Assembly: GCF_027938815.1 (NCBI RefSeq)
Contig: NZ_CP115913.1
Span: 124,001-188,000, forward strand
Source of the DNA: Oceanirhabdus sp. W0125-5
GTDB taxonomy: Bacteria > Bacillota > Clostridia > Clostridiales > Clostridiaceae
DNA: 64,000 bases
Direction of reading: 5' to 3'
Part shown: one piece after another, positions 16,526-25,140 of the stretch
Layout: each line of letters begins with the position of its first letter
How positions within the stretch are numbered: the first letter of the stretch is position 1
Translations under genes and position numbers: made by a program
The notes under the pieces: generated by a model
Database searches by the model: none
What the model was told of the DNA's origin: nothing
Seen by the model: only the letters and a program-made list of their open reading frames with translations

Positions 16526-18263
16526 GTATTTCCACCTCATCATTATTTTTGGTCTTATCAGAAATTACTTTTGATTCTCCCCCTTTTTTTGTTATATCTT
16601 TAAATGGAATATGCCCTTCTTTCTCCATTATCTCCATTACAAGCGGCATACAGAATCCACCTTGACATCTTCCCATTCCAGCTCTAGTTCTACGCTTTAT
16701 ACCATCTACACTCCTTACTGGTATTGGAGATTTAAGAGCATCTATAATTTCTCCTCTACTTATCCCCTCGCATCTGCATACTATAGTTCCATAATTAGGA
16801 TTTTTCTTAATAACCTGATTCTTTTCTTCTATAGTAAGTTCCATCATATTAGGAGTTGCATTTCTTATCCCATTCCAATGTTCCTTTTTCTTAACCATCA
16901 AGTTTTTCTTTAATACCTGAACAGTTAATCTTTCTATTTCTTTAGATATTGCAGGGGCTGCTGCAAATCCTGGTGATTGAATTCCCGCAGCATAAATCAT
17001 ATTTTCCAAATATTCTGACTTTTCAATTAAAAAATCTTCTTTATAAGTTGCAGCTCTACTACCAGCACAATATGTGATGATATCTGTTCTATTAAGCCCT
17101 TTTATTAAAGGTAAATGTTTCTTCAATAGATTATTAACATTACTCATATTGGTAGAGTAATCTTCTTTATCTGGTTGTTCATAAGCATCTGGTCCAACCA
17201 ATATATTTCCCTCTAAGGTTTTAACTAATCCCCCACCTTTAGAATGACTATTATTAGTTCCAATTGTAACTTTTCCTATTACAGAGTTAAGAAGATGTCC
17301 TTTCTTCTTATCTAATAATATAATTTCTCCTTTTCTTGGATGTATTGTGAAGAATCTATCACCAGCCATATCAGCTATTTCATCTGCAAATACCCCAGCT
17401 GCATTTACTATTAAATCTGTTTTTATTTCCCCTTTATTTGTTTTTACACTAACAATTTTATTTTTCTCTACCGAAATATCCTCAATCATAGTGTTAAGAG
17501 CTATATCTACTCCATTATTTATAGCATTTTCAGCGTACGCTATGGTCATCTTGTATGGAGATGTAACAGCAGTTGAAGGTATATGAACCCCCCATTTTAT
17601 ATCTTCACTAATATTTGGTTCAATCTCTTTAAGCTCACTAATACCTAACTTCCTGACATCCTCTATTCCAACCCTTTTGCTCTTATTTCTAATGTATGGC
17701 CATATAACTTTTACCCATTTCTTATCAAATAGCATATTAGATCCACATCTATTTATTTTTACACCTAATTCCTTACTAATGTCCGTATAAAGCTTGTTTC
17801 CTAAAACATTATATTTAGATTTTAATGACCCTACCTTTGGTGCAAATCCTGGATGTATCATTCCATCATTCCTTGATGATGTTTGCATTGCCACATCCTC
17901 TTCTTTATCTAGTAAAAGAATAGAGATATCCCATTTAGAGAGCTCTCTTGCTATTGAGCAACCAATGATCCCTGCTCCAATTATAATAACATTATAATTT
18001 TTACCTTCTAGAGATAAATCTCTTTCTTTAGGTTTACTATATTTTATCTCCTTCATATCTGTATATTTCAGGTTATTAATAACGCCCTTATAATTTGATT
18101 TAGCTGCTATATATCCCGCTTTAACAACCTCTTCCCAGTTATTAACCAACCCTTCAAGCATAATTGAACTTCGATATTCTCTACAAAAAACGTTTTTTCC
18201 AACCCTTTTTCTTATTGTATCTTCAATCCCATTTATATATCCTATACTAATCACCTCTTTCAT
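16518..18263 (-). CDS. GlpA-like FAD dehydrogenase with N-terminal BON-like and C-terminal BFD [2Fe-2S] domains
   Basis: 581 residues. Residues 1-70 look like a BON domain (LEGLVNNWEEVVKAGYIAAK...GVINNL). A DAO/GlpA core (90-470) has the FAD motif IIIGAGIIGCSIAR (93-106). A BFD-like domain follows with Cys496-x-Cys498 and Cys533-x4-Cys538, the usual [2Fe-2S] ligands. By family it oxidises glycerol 3-phosphate or a related polyol phosphate. It is the first gene of the operon, directly downstream of a good promoter and the GGACGTCC palindrome. No strong Shine-Dalgarno precedes the ATG at 18263, and no better start is seen. The BON-like extension is unusual for the family. Confidence 0.82.
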   Translation of the reverse strand: MKEVISIGYINGIEDTIRKRVGKNVFCREYRSSIMLEGLVNNWEEVVKAGYIAAKSNYKGVINNLKYTDMKEIKYSKPKERDLSLEGKNYNVIIIGAGIIGCSIARELSKWDISILLLDKEEDVAMQTSSRNDGMIHPGFAPKVGSLKSKYNVLGNKLYTDISKELGVKINRCGSNMLFDKKWVKVIWPYIRNKSKRVGIEDVRKLGISELKEIEPNISEDIKWGVHIPSTAVTSPYKMTIAYAENAINNGVDIALNTMIEDISVEKNKIVSVKTNKGEIKTDLIVNAAGVFADEIADMAGDRFFTIHPRKGEIILLDKKKGHLLNSVIGKVTIGTNNSHSKGGGLVKTLEGNILVGPDAYEQPDKEDYSTNMSNVNNLLKKHLPLIKGLNRTDIITYCAGSRAATYKEDFLIEKSEYLENMIYAAGIQSPGFAAAPAISKEIERLTVQVLKKNLMVKKKEHWNGIRNATPNMMELTIEEKNQVIKKNPNYGTIVCRCEGISRGEIIDALKSPIPVRSVDGIKRRTRAGMGRCQGGFCMPLVMEIMEKEGHIPFKDITKKGGESKVISDKTKNNDEVEIHV

Positions 18264-18265
18264 TA

Positions 18266-18273
18266 GGACGTCC
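18266..18273. promoter_or_regulatory. Candidate GntR operator GGACGTCC
   Basis: A perfect 8-bp GC-rich palindrome inside an otherwise A/T-only stretch, at about +10 from the predicted start of the operon and just before the ATG. Its place suits repression by the adjacent GntR/UTRA protein. Assignment is by position only. Confidence 0.45.
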
Positions 18274-18289
18274 GAACCTTTATATATTA

Positions 18290-18318
18290 ATTATACCTTT
18301 TTTATTATATTTTAACAA
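18290..18318 (-). promoter_or_regulatory. Promoter of the GlpA-like/kinase operon
   Basis: Minus strand TTGTTA (18318-18313), 17-base spacer, TATAAT (18295-18290), in the 64-base gap after the GntR gene. It would drive the five genes 18263 to 11534. Confidence 0.75.
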
Positions 18319-18327
18319 TATTTGGTT

Positions 18328-19038
18328 TTAAATAAAATATTTTTGTATCTTGCTAGGTATTATTAATTCCATATATTGAAATGGCTCCTCTCTACCTTCA
18401 ATATATATCCATCTTATCATACTCATTATTTTTATCTTATTTGAATATCCCAGTCTTCTTGCCTCTTCCATTGTTGAATCTCTATAAATAATATCTTGTA
18501 TCACTCTTTTTATAGGAACCTTAAGTTTCTCAACAATTATCTTTCCCAGTGAATCTGCAACATTCTCCCCCTGTATCTCTTCCTGAAATTCGCAATCAAA
18601 ATAGAATTTTTCTATTCCTATAAGCTTGTCCTCAACAAACCTTTCTCTTTCAATATAATATGCTTGATCTTCATGCCATTTCATATCAATTTGTTCTTCA
18701 AATGAAAGCTTGATTTTATCATTTTGTATAATTTTATTATTGTGCTTTAATCCCCTTATGTTAAGTGATAGTGCTAAGCTTATAAAAGGTTCAAATCCTA
18801 AATGAGGATCTCTTCTACATACAAATGTCCCAATACCTTGTCGCTTCTCAAGGTACCCCTCATTAACAAGCATACTGATTGCCTCTCTTATAGTAGCTCG
18901 TCCAACTTTATAATTCTTCATAAGTTCCTTTTCAGTAGGTATTTTTTCCTCTACCTTCCATACTTCATCATGTATTTTTGATAATATTTCATCTTTAACT
19001 TGTATGTACAAAGGTATGTAATTATCTCTACTTATCAT
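18328..19038 (-). CDS. GntR-family regulator, HutC/UTRA subfamily
   Basis: 236 residues. An N-terminal winged helix (1-72: EKIPTEKELMKNYKVGRATIREAISMLVNEGYLEKRQGIGTFV, given as a region) precedes a UTRA effector domain (about 90-236) with EDKLIGIEKFYF and EEARRLGYSN. It lies directly upstream of and in line with the redox/kinase operon, which strongly suggests it is that operon's ligand-responsive repressor. UTRA domains usually bind a small phosphorylated sugar or similar metabolite. AGGGGGGG precedes the ATG. Confidence 0.88.
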   Translation of the reverse strand: MISRDNYIPLYIQVKDEILSKIHDEVWKVEEKIPTEKELMKNYKVGRATIREAISMLVNEGYLEKRQGIGTFVCRRDPHLGFEPFISLALSLNIRGLKHNNKIIQNDKIKLSFEEQIDMKWHEDQAYYIERERFVEDKLIGIEKFYFDCEFQEEIQGENVADSLGKIIVEKLKVPIKRVIQDIIYRDSTMEEARRLGYSNKIKIMSMIRWIYIEGREEPFQYMELIIPSKIQKYFI

Positions 19039-19147
19039 AGAACCCCCCCTAATGAAAATACCAAAATTATATATCCACCTCTTATATATATATTTATCTA
19101 ATTATACCAAAAATATCCTATTGAATCACTTTTTTTATTTAATTTTC

Positions 19148-19858
19148 TTATTTACCAATAAACATTTGAACCCAATATCTAACACCATTCTTATCTACTG
19201 CAGTTCCAATGCCTATATGACTATAATTATCACTAAGTATATTGGCTCTATGTCCTGGAGAGTTCATCCAAGAATTCATAACCTCATTTGCACTCCTTTG
19301 TCCTTTTGCAATATTTTCTCCTGCTGCTCTATAACTTACTTTGAATTTTTTGAGCATTTCAAAGGGTGATCCATATGTAGGTGAATTGTGAGCAAAATAA
19401 TTCTTGTCTACCATGTCCTGGGCTTTCTTCTGAGCAACATTGTTTACCTCACTACTCAGTTTTATAACTGGTACTCCCGCTTTTTGTCTCTCATTGTTTA
19501 CAATTTTCAATACCTCGTTTATTAAATTATCACCCTGTTCTTTTTTCCCATCATCTTTTGGAGGTTTTACTTCTTTTGGTGGTATTGTTTGTTTTGGTGG
19601 TACTGTTTCTTTTTGGGGTATTTTCTCTTCTTCTTTCTTATCCTCCTCTTTACTTATTAAATTTTCTTGTTCTTTAATATGTTTTTCTTTTTCCTTAGAA
19701 TACTTATTTATCTTATTCTTGATTATATCTCTATCATACTTCTTAAATCTAATATGCTCATGACTTTCTCCTAAAAGATCTACCATATTGAGTATTGTTG
19801 GTATTGAAAATAAAATAGCCGCTCCTATTACAAAAACCATTATCTTATACTTTTTCAT
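19148..19858 (-). CDS. Membrane-anchored CAP (SCP/YkwD) domain protein
   Basis: 236 residues from the ATG at 19858 (GGATGTG 6 bases upstream; MKKYKIMVF start). One N-terminal membrane helix (about 5-24) leads into a Lys/Glu-rich stretch, then a Pro/Lys/Thr linker (PQKETVPPKQTIPPKEVKPP). A CAP domain (about 112-236) carries YFAHNSPTYGSPFEM, AGENIAKG and WMNSPGHRANIL. The CAP half is very close to that of 5022-5801, so the two are paralogues that differ in attachment: this one has a membrane helix or uncleaved signal, the other LysM. It lies divergent from the PQQ-propeller gene. Confidence 0.87.
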   Translation of the reverse strand: MKKYKIMVFVIGAAILFSIPTILNMVDLLGESHEHIRFKKYDRDIIKNKINKYSKEKEKHIKEQENLISKEEDKKEEEKIPQKETVPPKQTIPPKEVKPPKDDGKKEQGDNLINEVLKIVNNERQKAGVPVIKLSSEVNNVAQKKAQDMVDKNYFAHNSPTYGSPFEMLKKFKVSYRAAGENIAKGQRSANEVMNSWMNSPGHRANILSDNYSHIGIGTAVDKNGVRYWVQMFIGK

Positions 19859-20005
19859 ATTCTCACATCCTTCAATTTCCACAGTATTTACTAAATTATC
19901 CGAATATATTTCACCTTATTACATATAGATTATAGAAGAAATATATATTCTTAACTTTCCATTGTTTATAAAAAATCATACATAACAAAAGGATGGTAAC
20001 TGTAT

Positions 20006-21631
20006 ATGAAAAAGTTTTCTCAATTATTTATTCTTATTAGTTCAATAATCTATATCTATTTTTCAAGTACATATTCTTGTTTTGCTCAAGAAGAAAATAT
20101 GAATATTTACCAGTCACCTGATTATAGTTCAAATAAAAAAATAAAGTTTGAATTATTCTATGAAAATAAAGAACTTGATTACTATAGCAATTTTGATAAA
20201 GATATTTTTACATATGATTATTCTAAAATACCTGGAGTATTAACATTTAGAGGAGACAATTATCGTTCTTCTTCCTCTTACGGTACTATAAAAGAAAACC
20301 CTAAGACTTTATCTATAATGAACAGATTCACAACTAGTTACCTTACATGGGGTGGCGGTGCCGGTTGGACAGGACAACCTTTGATTGTTCAGTGGCCAAA
20401 TTCAACCTTAAAACATATGAATGTTTACAAGGAGTTCAAAGAATCACCAGATTTTATTGAGGTTATATGTGTTTCACTAGATGGACATATCTACTTTTTT
20501 GATTTGTTCTCTGGAAAACCATCTCGTGATCCAATAAATATAGAGAATCCAATAAAAGGCACACCATCTATTGATTCAAGAGGGTATCCTCTTTTATATG
20601 TAGGTCAAGGTTTAAGTGAAACCGGTAAAATAGGTTATAGAATATATAGTTTAATTGATAATTCTTTACTCTTATTTATAAATGGTAGAGATAAATTAGC
20701 TTTCCGAGGATGGGGTGCGTTCGATTCTTCCCCTCTATTAGATAGAAAAAATGATACCCTTCTTTTATGTGGAGAGAATGGGTTATTTTATAATATTAAA
20801 TTAAATACTAATTACAATTCTCAAGAAGGAACTATTTCTATATCCCCTGAGATAATAAAACTAAGATATTCTAGTAATAATATCAAAAGGCAAGGAATAG
20901 AATCCTCCCCTGCCACTTATAAAAACTATTTATATTTTGCCGATAACTCTGGAACCATCGTATGTTTAGATTTAAGAACGCTTAACCCTATATGGGTAAA
21001 TAATAACCTAGATGATACTGACGCAACAATAACTATAGATGTTGAAGATGATGTTCCTTATTTATATTGCGCTAATGAAGTTGATCATCAAGGAGAGTAT
21101 GGGAATGTTTATATAAGAAAATATAATGGCTTCAATGGATTTCTTACTCTTCAAAAAACCATACCAGCATACTCCATTTTAGGAAATAACCCTATAAATG
21201 GTGGTGCTTTAAGTACAAATATTATTGGTAAAAAGAATCTTTCAGACACAGTTATATTTTCAATAGCTAGATATAAAACAATGAATGGAGGTCTTCTTAT
21301 AGCCTTAGATAAGAATACCTTTGAAGAAAAGTGGCGTATTGAATCTCCATATTATTCATGGTCCTCCCCTGTTGCGGTTTATACCAAAGATGGGGAAGGT
21401 TACATAATAAACTGCGATTCAATAGGAAATGTTCAACTTATTGATGGTAAAACAGGCAAAATTATTGATACCATAAATCTTGAAGGTAACATAGAATCAT
21501 CTCCAGCTGTGTTTAATAACACAATTGTTGTTCCTTCAAGAAACGGTAACATATATTTCTTGAAAATTGAAAGTGAAAACCCTAAAATAAAGTGGACAAT
21601 TAACAGCGGGCAGTGGACAACCTTTTTTTAG
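20006..21631 (+). CDS. Secreted PQQ-like beta-propeller protein
   Basis: 541 residues. A signal peptide (1-27, ...SSTYSCFAQ) is followed by repeated beta-propeller blades of the PQQ/WD-like type. Typical blade segments are GHIYFFDLFSGKPSRDPI, GTIVCLDLRTLNPIWVNN, GGLLIALDKNTFEEKWRI, GNVQLIDGKTGKIIDTI and GNIYFLKIESENPKIKW. The N-terminal FRGDNYRSSSSYGTI is typical of a clostridial family of such proteins. No enzyme motif is evident; a binding or scaffold role at the cell surface is likely. GGATGG precedes the ATG. The stop runs straight into the divergent structured repeat. Confidence 0.82.
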   Translation: MKKFSQLFILISSIIYIYFSSTYSCFAQEENMNIYQSPDYSSNKKIKFELFYENKELDYYSNFDKDIFTYDYSKIPGVLTFRGDNYRSSSSYGTIKENPKTLSIMNRFTTSYLTWGGGAGWTGQPLIVQWPNSTLKHMNVYKEFKESPDFIEVICVSLDGHIYFFDLFSGKPSRDPINIENPIKGTPSIDSRGYPLLYVGQGLSETGKIGYRIYSLIDNSLLLFINGRDKLAFRGWGAFDSSPLLDRKNDTLLLCGENGLFYNIKLNTNYNSQEGTISISPEIIKLRYSSNNIKRQGIESSPATYKNYLYFADNSGTIVCLDLRTLNPIWVNNNLDDTDATITIDVEDDVPYLYCANEVDHQGEYGNVYIRKYNGFNGFLTLQKTIPAYSILGNNPINGGALSTNIIGKKNLSDTVIFSIARYKTMNGGLLIALDKNTFEEKWRIESPYYSWSSPVAVYTKDGEGYIINCDSIGNVQLIDGKTGKIIDTINLEGNIESSPAVFNNTIVVPSRNGNIYFLKIESENPKIKWTINSGQWTTFF

Positions 21632-21890
21632 AATAAGAGCGTTATTCGCATTTTATCTTTTGATAAAATATTGTATTTCTTTAACTACAAATAAAATTAG
21701 GGTATTTTAAAATAGAATTTATGTATTGAAACAACCCTATATTTTACTATTTTTCAAACAATAAAGGGTTAATCATTTTATTTGAAATAAAATGATTAAC
21801 CCTTTATTTAAAAACAATATAATTATAACTTCACAAAGTGAAATGTCCTTCATTATACATTATTAATTTTCCATTATCCATTAATGTTTT
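21631..21890. repeat. Structured intergenic element, divergent copy 3
   Basis: It shares ATTTTATC-loop-GATAAAAT, then ATTGTATTTC, with copies 1 and 2. It also shares a final small hairpin (TTCAC-aaa-GTGAA, 21830-21842) followed by TCCTTC and CCATTATCCATTA. The opening hairpin is GAATAA-gagcg-TTATTC, starting at the stop codon of the PQQ gene. The middle is replaced by a different set of inverted repeats, including the 49-base palindrome. It lies between convergent genes, as the other two do. Confidence 0.5.
21760..21808. repeat. 49-base near-perfect palindrome
   Basis: 24-base arms around a single G: AATAAAGGGTTAATCATTTT... and its exact complement ending at 21808. It could act as a bidirectional terminator between the PQQ gene (+) and pspC (-), although T-tracts are short on both sides. 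Confidence 0.7.
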
Positions 21891-22071
21891 ATTCAGTTGG
21901 AACTATAAAGCATGCTATTATATAAACCCACAAACTTAACCCACCGAATAATATCAAAAATAGACATATTAATCTAATTATAGTTGGATCAACATCAAGA
22001 TAATACCCTATTCCCGAACATAAACCTGCTATCTTTCTATCATTTACTGGCCTGTATAATTTTTTACTCAT
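21889..22071 (-). CDS. PspC-domain small membrane protein
   Basis: 60 residues from the ATG at 22071 (GGGGG upstream; MSKKLYRPVNDRKIAG start). A PspC motif (LYRPVNDRKIAGLCSGIGYYLDVDPTIIRL, positions 5-34) is followed by one or two membrane helices ending WVYIIACFIVPTE. PspC-domain proteins sit in the membrane and take part in envelope-stress responses. It lies 57 bases after the TPM-domain gene and is probably the third gene of lemA-tpm-pspC. Confidence 0.87.
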   Translation of the reverse strand: MSKKLYRPVNDRKIAGLCSGIGYYLDVDPTIIRLICLFLILFGGLSLWVYIIACFIVPTE

Positions 22072-22128
22072 TTTCTTTCCCCCTAACAATATATTCTTTC
22101 TATAATTATACCTCATTTAATATAGAGA

Positions 22129-22899
22129 TTACCATCCCCCTGAGGCTCCACCACCGCCAGAACTACCTCCGCCGAAGCCGCCTCCACCAGATGAACCTCC
22201 TCCGAAACCTCCACCTGAATTATTGTGATGGTTTCCATACATCATCATATGCGCTATTCTTGATCTTCTTCCTCTTCTTCCTTTTGGTAAAACAAACAGA
22301 ACTATAATAATTATTATCCACATACCAATATTAGATGAAGAATCATTAGTATCATAATTGTAATTTTCTAATTTAACATTTTCATCAATAACTATATTAT
22401 ATTCTTTTTGTATCAGAGCTAATATAGCCTTTGTACCTTCAATAATTCCCTCATTATAATCATTACTTTTAAAGTGTGGTGCAATTGTATTTCTAATTAT
22501 TGAACCAGCTTTTCCATCTGGTATTGCTCCTTCAAGCCCATATCCTACCTCTATTCTCATCTTTCTATCATTAAGTGCTACAAGTAGTAATACTCCATTG
22601 TTTTTCTCTTTATCGCCTATACCCCATTCTCTGAAAAGAGTGTTAGAATAACTCTCTAGATCATATCCATTAAGGGTATCAATAACAACGACTGCAACTT
22701 GTGCTCCTGTTTTTTCCAAACCTTTGTTAATAATATTTATATAATTTTTTGTTTCTCTAGTTAAAGTATTAGTTTCATCATAAGCAAATAATTCACTATT
22801 ATTTTTAGGAATATTAGGTTCCCCATATGCAGTAGTTACTGAACTACTTATGAAAACAATTAGAAGAATACCTAAAATAATTTTGCTGTACTTTTTCAT
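22129..22899 (-). CDS. TPM-domain membrane protein (YgcG family)
   Basis: 256 residues. A signal peptide (1-26) leads into a TPM domain (about 36-165) with FREWGIGDKEKNNGVLLLVALNDRKMRIEVGYGLEG (region) and IPDGKAGSII. One membrane helix follows (about 190-207), then a Gly/Ser-only tail (GGGFGGGSSGGGG type). TPM domains have been linked to photosystem II repair in plants; the bacterial role, usually beside LemA, is unclear. It lies 43 bases after lemA, in the same operon. Confidence 0.88.
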   Translation of the reverse strand: MKKYSKIILGILLIVFISSSVTTAYGEPNIPKNNSELFAYDETNTLTRETKNYINIINKGLEKTGAQVAVVVIDTLNGYDLESYSNTLFREWGIGDKEKNNGVLLLVALNDRKMRIEVGYGLEGAIPDGKAGSIIRNTIAPHFKSNDYNEGIIEGTKAILALIQKEYNIVIDENVKLENYNYDTNDSSSNIGMWIIIIIVLFVLPKGRRGRRSRIAHMMMYGNHHNNSGGGFGGGSSGGGGFGGGSSGGGGASGGW

Positions 22900-22942
22900 T
22901 CAATTAATCTCCTTCAATTATTATCTTCACATATCTTCAATT

Positions 22943-23488
22943 TTAAAACTCAACATTAGGTGCTTTTTCTGCTCCTGGTGAAGCAGTATAAAATTCTACC
23001 TTATCAAATCCAAAGATATTAGCAAACATATTTGTTGGAAATCTCTTTATTTTCTTATTATATTTAGTTACTGAATCATTATAATCTTTTCTAGCTATTG
23101 CAACTCTATTCTCAGTCCCAGCAAGTTCATCTTGAAGCTTCATAAAGTTCTCATTTGCTTTCAAGCTAGGATATGACTCTACTGTTAATTTCAACATAGT
23201 GTTTAATTTAGCATCTACTTCATCAAATTCTTTTAAGCTATCTGCGTTTTTATACCCACTTCTTAGATTTGTTATTTCAGTTAATAATCCTGATTCATGT
23301 TCAGCATATCCCTTAACAGTATTTACTAAGTTAGGTATTAAATCTGCTCTTCTCTGGTAATTATTTTCAACCTGTGCCCACTTGTTATGTACATCTTCAT
23401 TCACAGAAACCAGTCCATTATAAGTCATTACAGAGTACACTAACAGTACAGCTACAAATGCCACCATCCCCACTACAAGTTTTTTCAT
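22943..23488 (-). CDS. lemA: LemA family protein
   Basis: 181 residues. An N-terminal membrane anchor (about 4-22) precedes the LemA helical domain with YNGLVSVNEDVHNKWAQVENNYQRRADLIPNLVNTVKGYA (about 23-62, given as a region) and FPTNMFANIFGF near the C-terminus. All are classic family features and the length is normal. It is the first gene of lemA-tpm-pspC, with a good promoter 55-85 bases upstream. The molecular function of LemA is not settled. Confidence 0.93.
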   Translation of the reverse strand: MKKLVVGMVAFVAVLLVYSVMTYNGLVSVNEDVHNKWAQVENNYQRRADLIPNLVNTVKGYAEHESGLLTEITNLRSGYKNADSLKEFDEVDAKLNTMLKLTVESYPSLKANENFMKLQDELAGTENRVAIARKDYNDSVTKYNKKIKRFPTNMFANIFGFDKVEFYTASPGAEKAPNVEF

Positions 23489-23542
23489 ATCTTACCTCCA
23501 CGTAATTTTTATTATTTTAAGTGGTATTGATTACTTTATTAA

Positions 23543-23571
23543 AGTATATATAATTCTATCTAAAAAGTCAA
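23543..23571 (-). promoter_or_regulatory. Promoter of lemA-tpm-pspC
   Basis: Minus strand TTGACT (23571-23566), 17-base spacer, TATACT (23548-23543). A clear sigma-A-type pair. Confidence 0.7.
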
Positions 23572-23662
23572 TAGTTTTCTAAAATTTTTTTATGAAATCA
23601 ATACTACCTATATCTTAAGTTTATTTTTGCCTTTCAAATATATGCCTTTACACTTTTAATTG

Positions 23663-23698
23663 CAAAAAAAATAGCCAGTAATCACTACTGACTATTTC
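23663..23698 (-). terminator. Terminator after yeiH-like gene
   Basis: Minus strand stem AAATAGTCAGTA / TACTGGCTATTT with one G-T pair and a short loop, running into eight T. It starts 11 bases after the stop at 23709. Confidence 0.8.
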
Positions 23699-23708
23699 AC
23701 TAATTTAT

Positions 23709-24722
23709 CTATATAAAATTAATTATCGCAAAAATAGTGGTAACTGATATTATTGCAAACAGTATCAATCCCATAACAAATCCTTTTGCACCTTTCTTAA
23801 TAAAACTCTTAAGATCAACTCCTAATCCCATACCTGCCATTGCCATAAGAATTAATATTTTACTGGATTTGACCAAATAGTTAATTCCCCAGTTTACTAT
23901 TTCTACATTTCCTGAGAATTCTTTATACGCACTAGAGATCATAACTGCTATTACAAAATACAATACATACATTGGGAACTTAGCTTTCTTCTTATCTCCC
24001 TTTTGTCCTTTTGAAAATATAATACTAAGAACTATAGATGTTGGTACAAGCATTATGACTCTTGCCATCTTAACAAGGGTTCCTACTTCACCAGAAACAT
24101 CTCCTCCAGCAAAAGCAGCTCCAACTGCATGAGCTACTCCTTGTAAAGATAGCCCACACCAAACCCCATATTGTGATTGAGAAATATTTATTAAAGCAGA
24201 TGATATTATAGGATAAAATATCACCCCTATTACTCCTAATAAACTCACTATAGCAACAGCAGCTGTAGCATCTTCTTCTTCAGCGTAAATACATGGTGAA
24301 ACAGCTACTATAGCTGATGCTCCACATATGCTGGACCCTACCCCTACGAGGGTTGCTAATTTTGTATCTATCCCTAAAATTTTACCTAGTATATTTGATA
24401 CTATAAATACACTGGGAATTAATATGAGAACCATTATTAAAATACTAGGTCCTAGTTCAACAATAGAAAAAATACTCAATTTAAATCCTAACAACACTAT
24501 ACCTATTTTTAAAAGTTTCTTAGCAGAGAATTTTATTCCTGGTTTGAAACCTTCTGAAGCTTTAAATATATTGTTGTAAATGATTCCAAAAATAATTGCA
24601 TATGTTACTGCCTCAAGTCTTACATTAAAATTTTCAACCATAATTTTATCAATAAATATGCTTATAAAGGATATAATGGATGTTAATATTATTCCTGGCA
24701 ACAACTTTGTAAATTTATCCAT
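23709..24722 (-). CDS. YeiH-family (UPF0324) integral membrane transporter
   Basis: 337 residues from the ATG at 24722 (GGATGGTG 6 bases upstream; the ATG at 24734 has no site). About ten hydrophobic helices. Family marks are FKLSIFSI, GVGSSICGASAIVAVSP (about 125-141) and GVAHAVGAAFAGGDVSGEVGTLVKMARV (region). The family is annotated as a putative sulfate or sulfonate exporter, but substrates are poorly shown. It is a single gene with its own terminator. Confidence 0.87.
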   Translation of the reverse strand: MDKFTKLLPGIILTSIISFISIFIDKIMVENFNVRLEAVTYAIIFGIIYNNIFKASEGFKPGIKFSAKKLLKIGIVLLGFKLSIFSIVELGPSILIMVLILIPSVFIVSNILGKILGIDTKLATLVGVGSSICGASAIVAVSPCIYAEEEDATAAVAIVSLLGVIGVIFYPIISSALINISQSQYGVWCGLSLQGVAHAVGAAFAGGDVSGEVGTLVKMARVIMLVPTSIVLSIIFSKGQKGDKKKAKFPMYVLYFVIAVMISSAYKEFSGNVEIVNWGINYLVKSSKILILMAMAGMGLGVDLKSFIKKGAKGFVMGLILFAIISVTTIFAIINFI

Positions 24723-24994
24723 ATTCAACACCATCCAGTTAGTTTATTATTTGTCAAATTCCACATTAATTTGTACAATCAATGCTTATTTTTAATTAAG
24801 ATTATAACACACTAACTATGTTTTTTTTTACTTACATGATGCTAAATATATTAAATAATTAACCTTTATCTTTCTTCAATCTACATATGTTTTCTTTACA
24901 TCTCTACTATAAGTTGTAACAGTTCATAATAGTAAATCATTACTGCGATAAATTATTAACGAATAATAAAAATTATTTATCAATTTTTTTCTTT

Positions 24995-25038
24995 ATGTGA
25001 TTGCAATCACATCTTTCATTTTTTCAAGAGAATATAAT
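24995..25038 (+). promoter_or_regulatory. CRP/FNR-type operator and -10 box of the pfl operon
   Basis: A perfect palindrome, ATGTGATTGCAATCACAT (24995-25012), is followed by TATAAT at 25033-25038. If transcription starts 7 bases after the -10 (25045), the palindrome centre lies at -41.5, the class II activator position; no -35 hexamer is needed or seen. The gap 24723-25140 otherwise holds AT-rich sequence with no gene. The Crp/Fnr protein encoded at 28378-29106 is the obvious candidate activator. Confidence 0.7.
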
Positions 25039-25140
25039 GATTTTGCAAGATAAAATTCACAAAAGACAATACTTAGTAGATTTTTACATAAATAATTTAA
25101 TCTATTTTAAAATTTAAATTTTCTTGAAGGGGTGGAAGGT

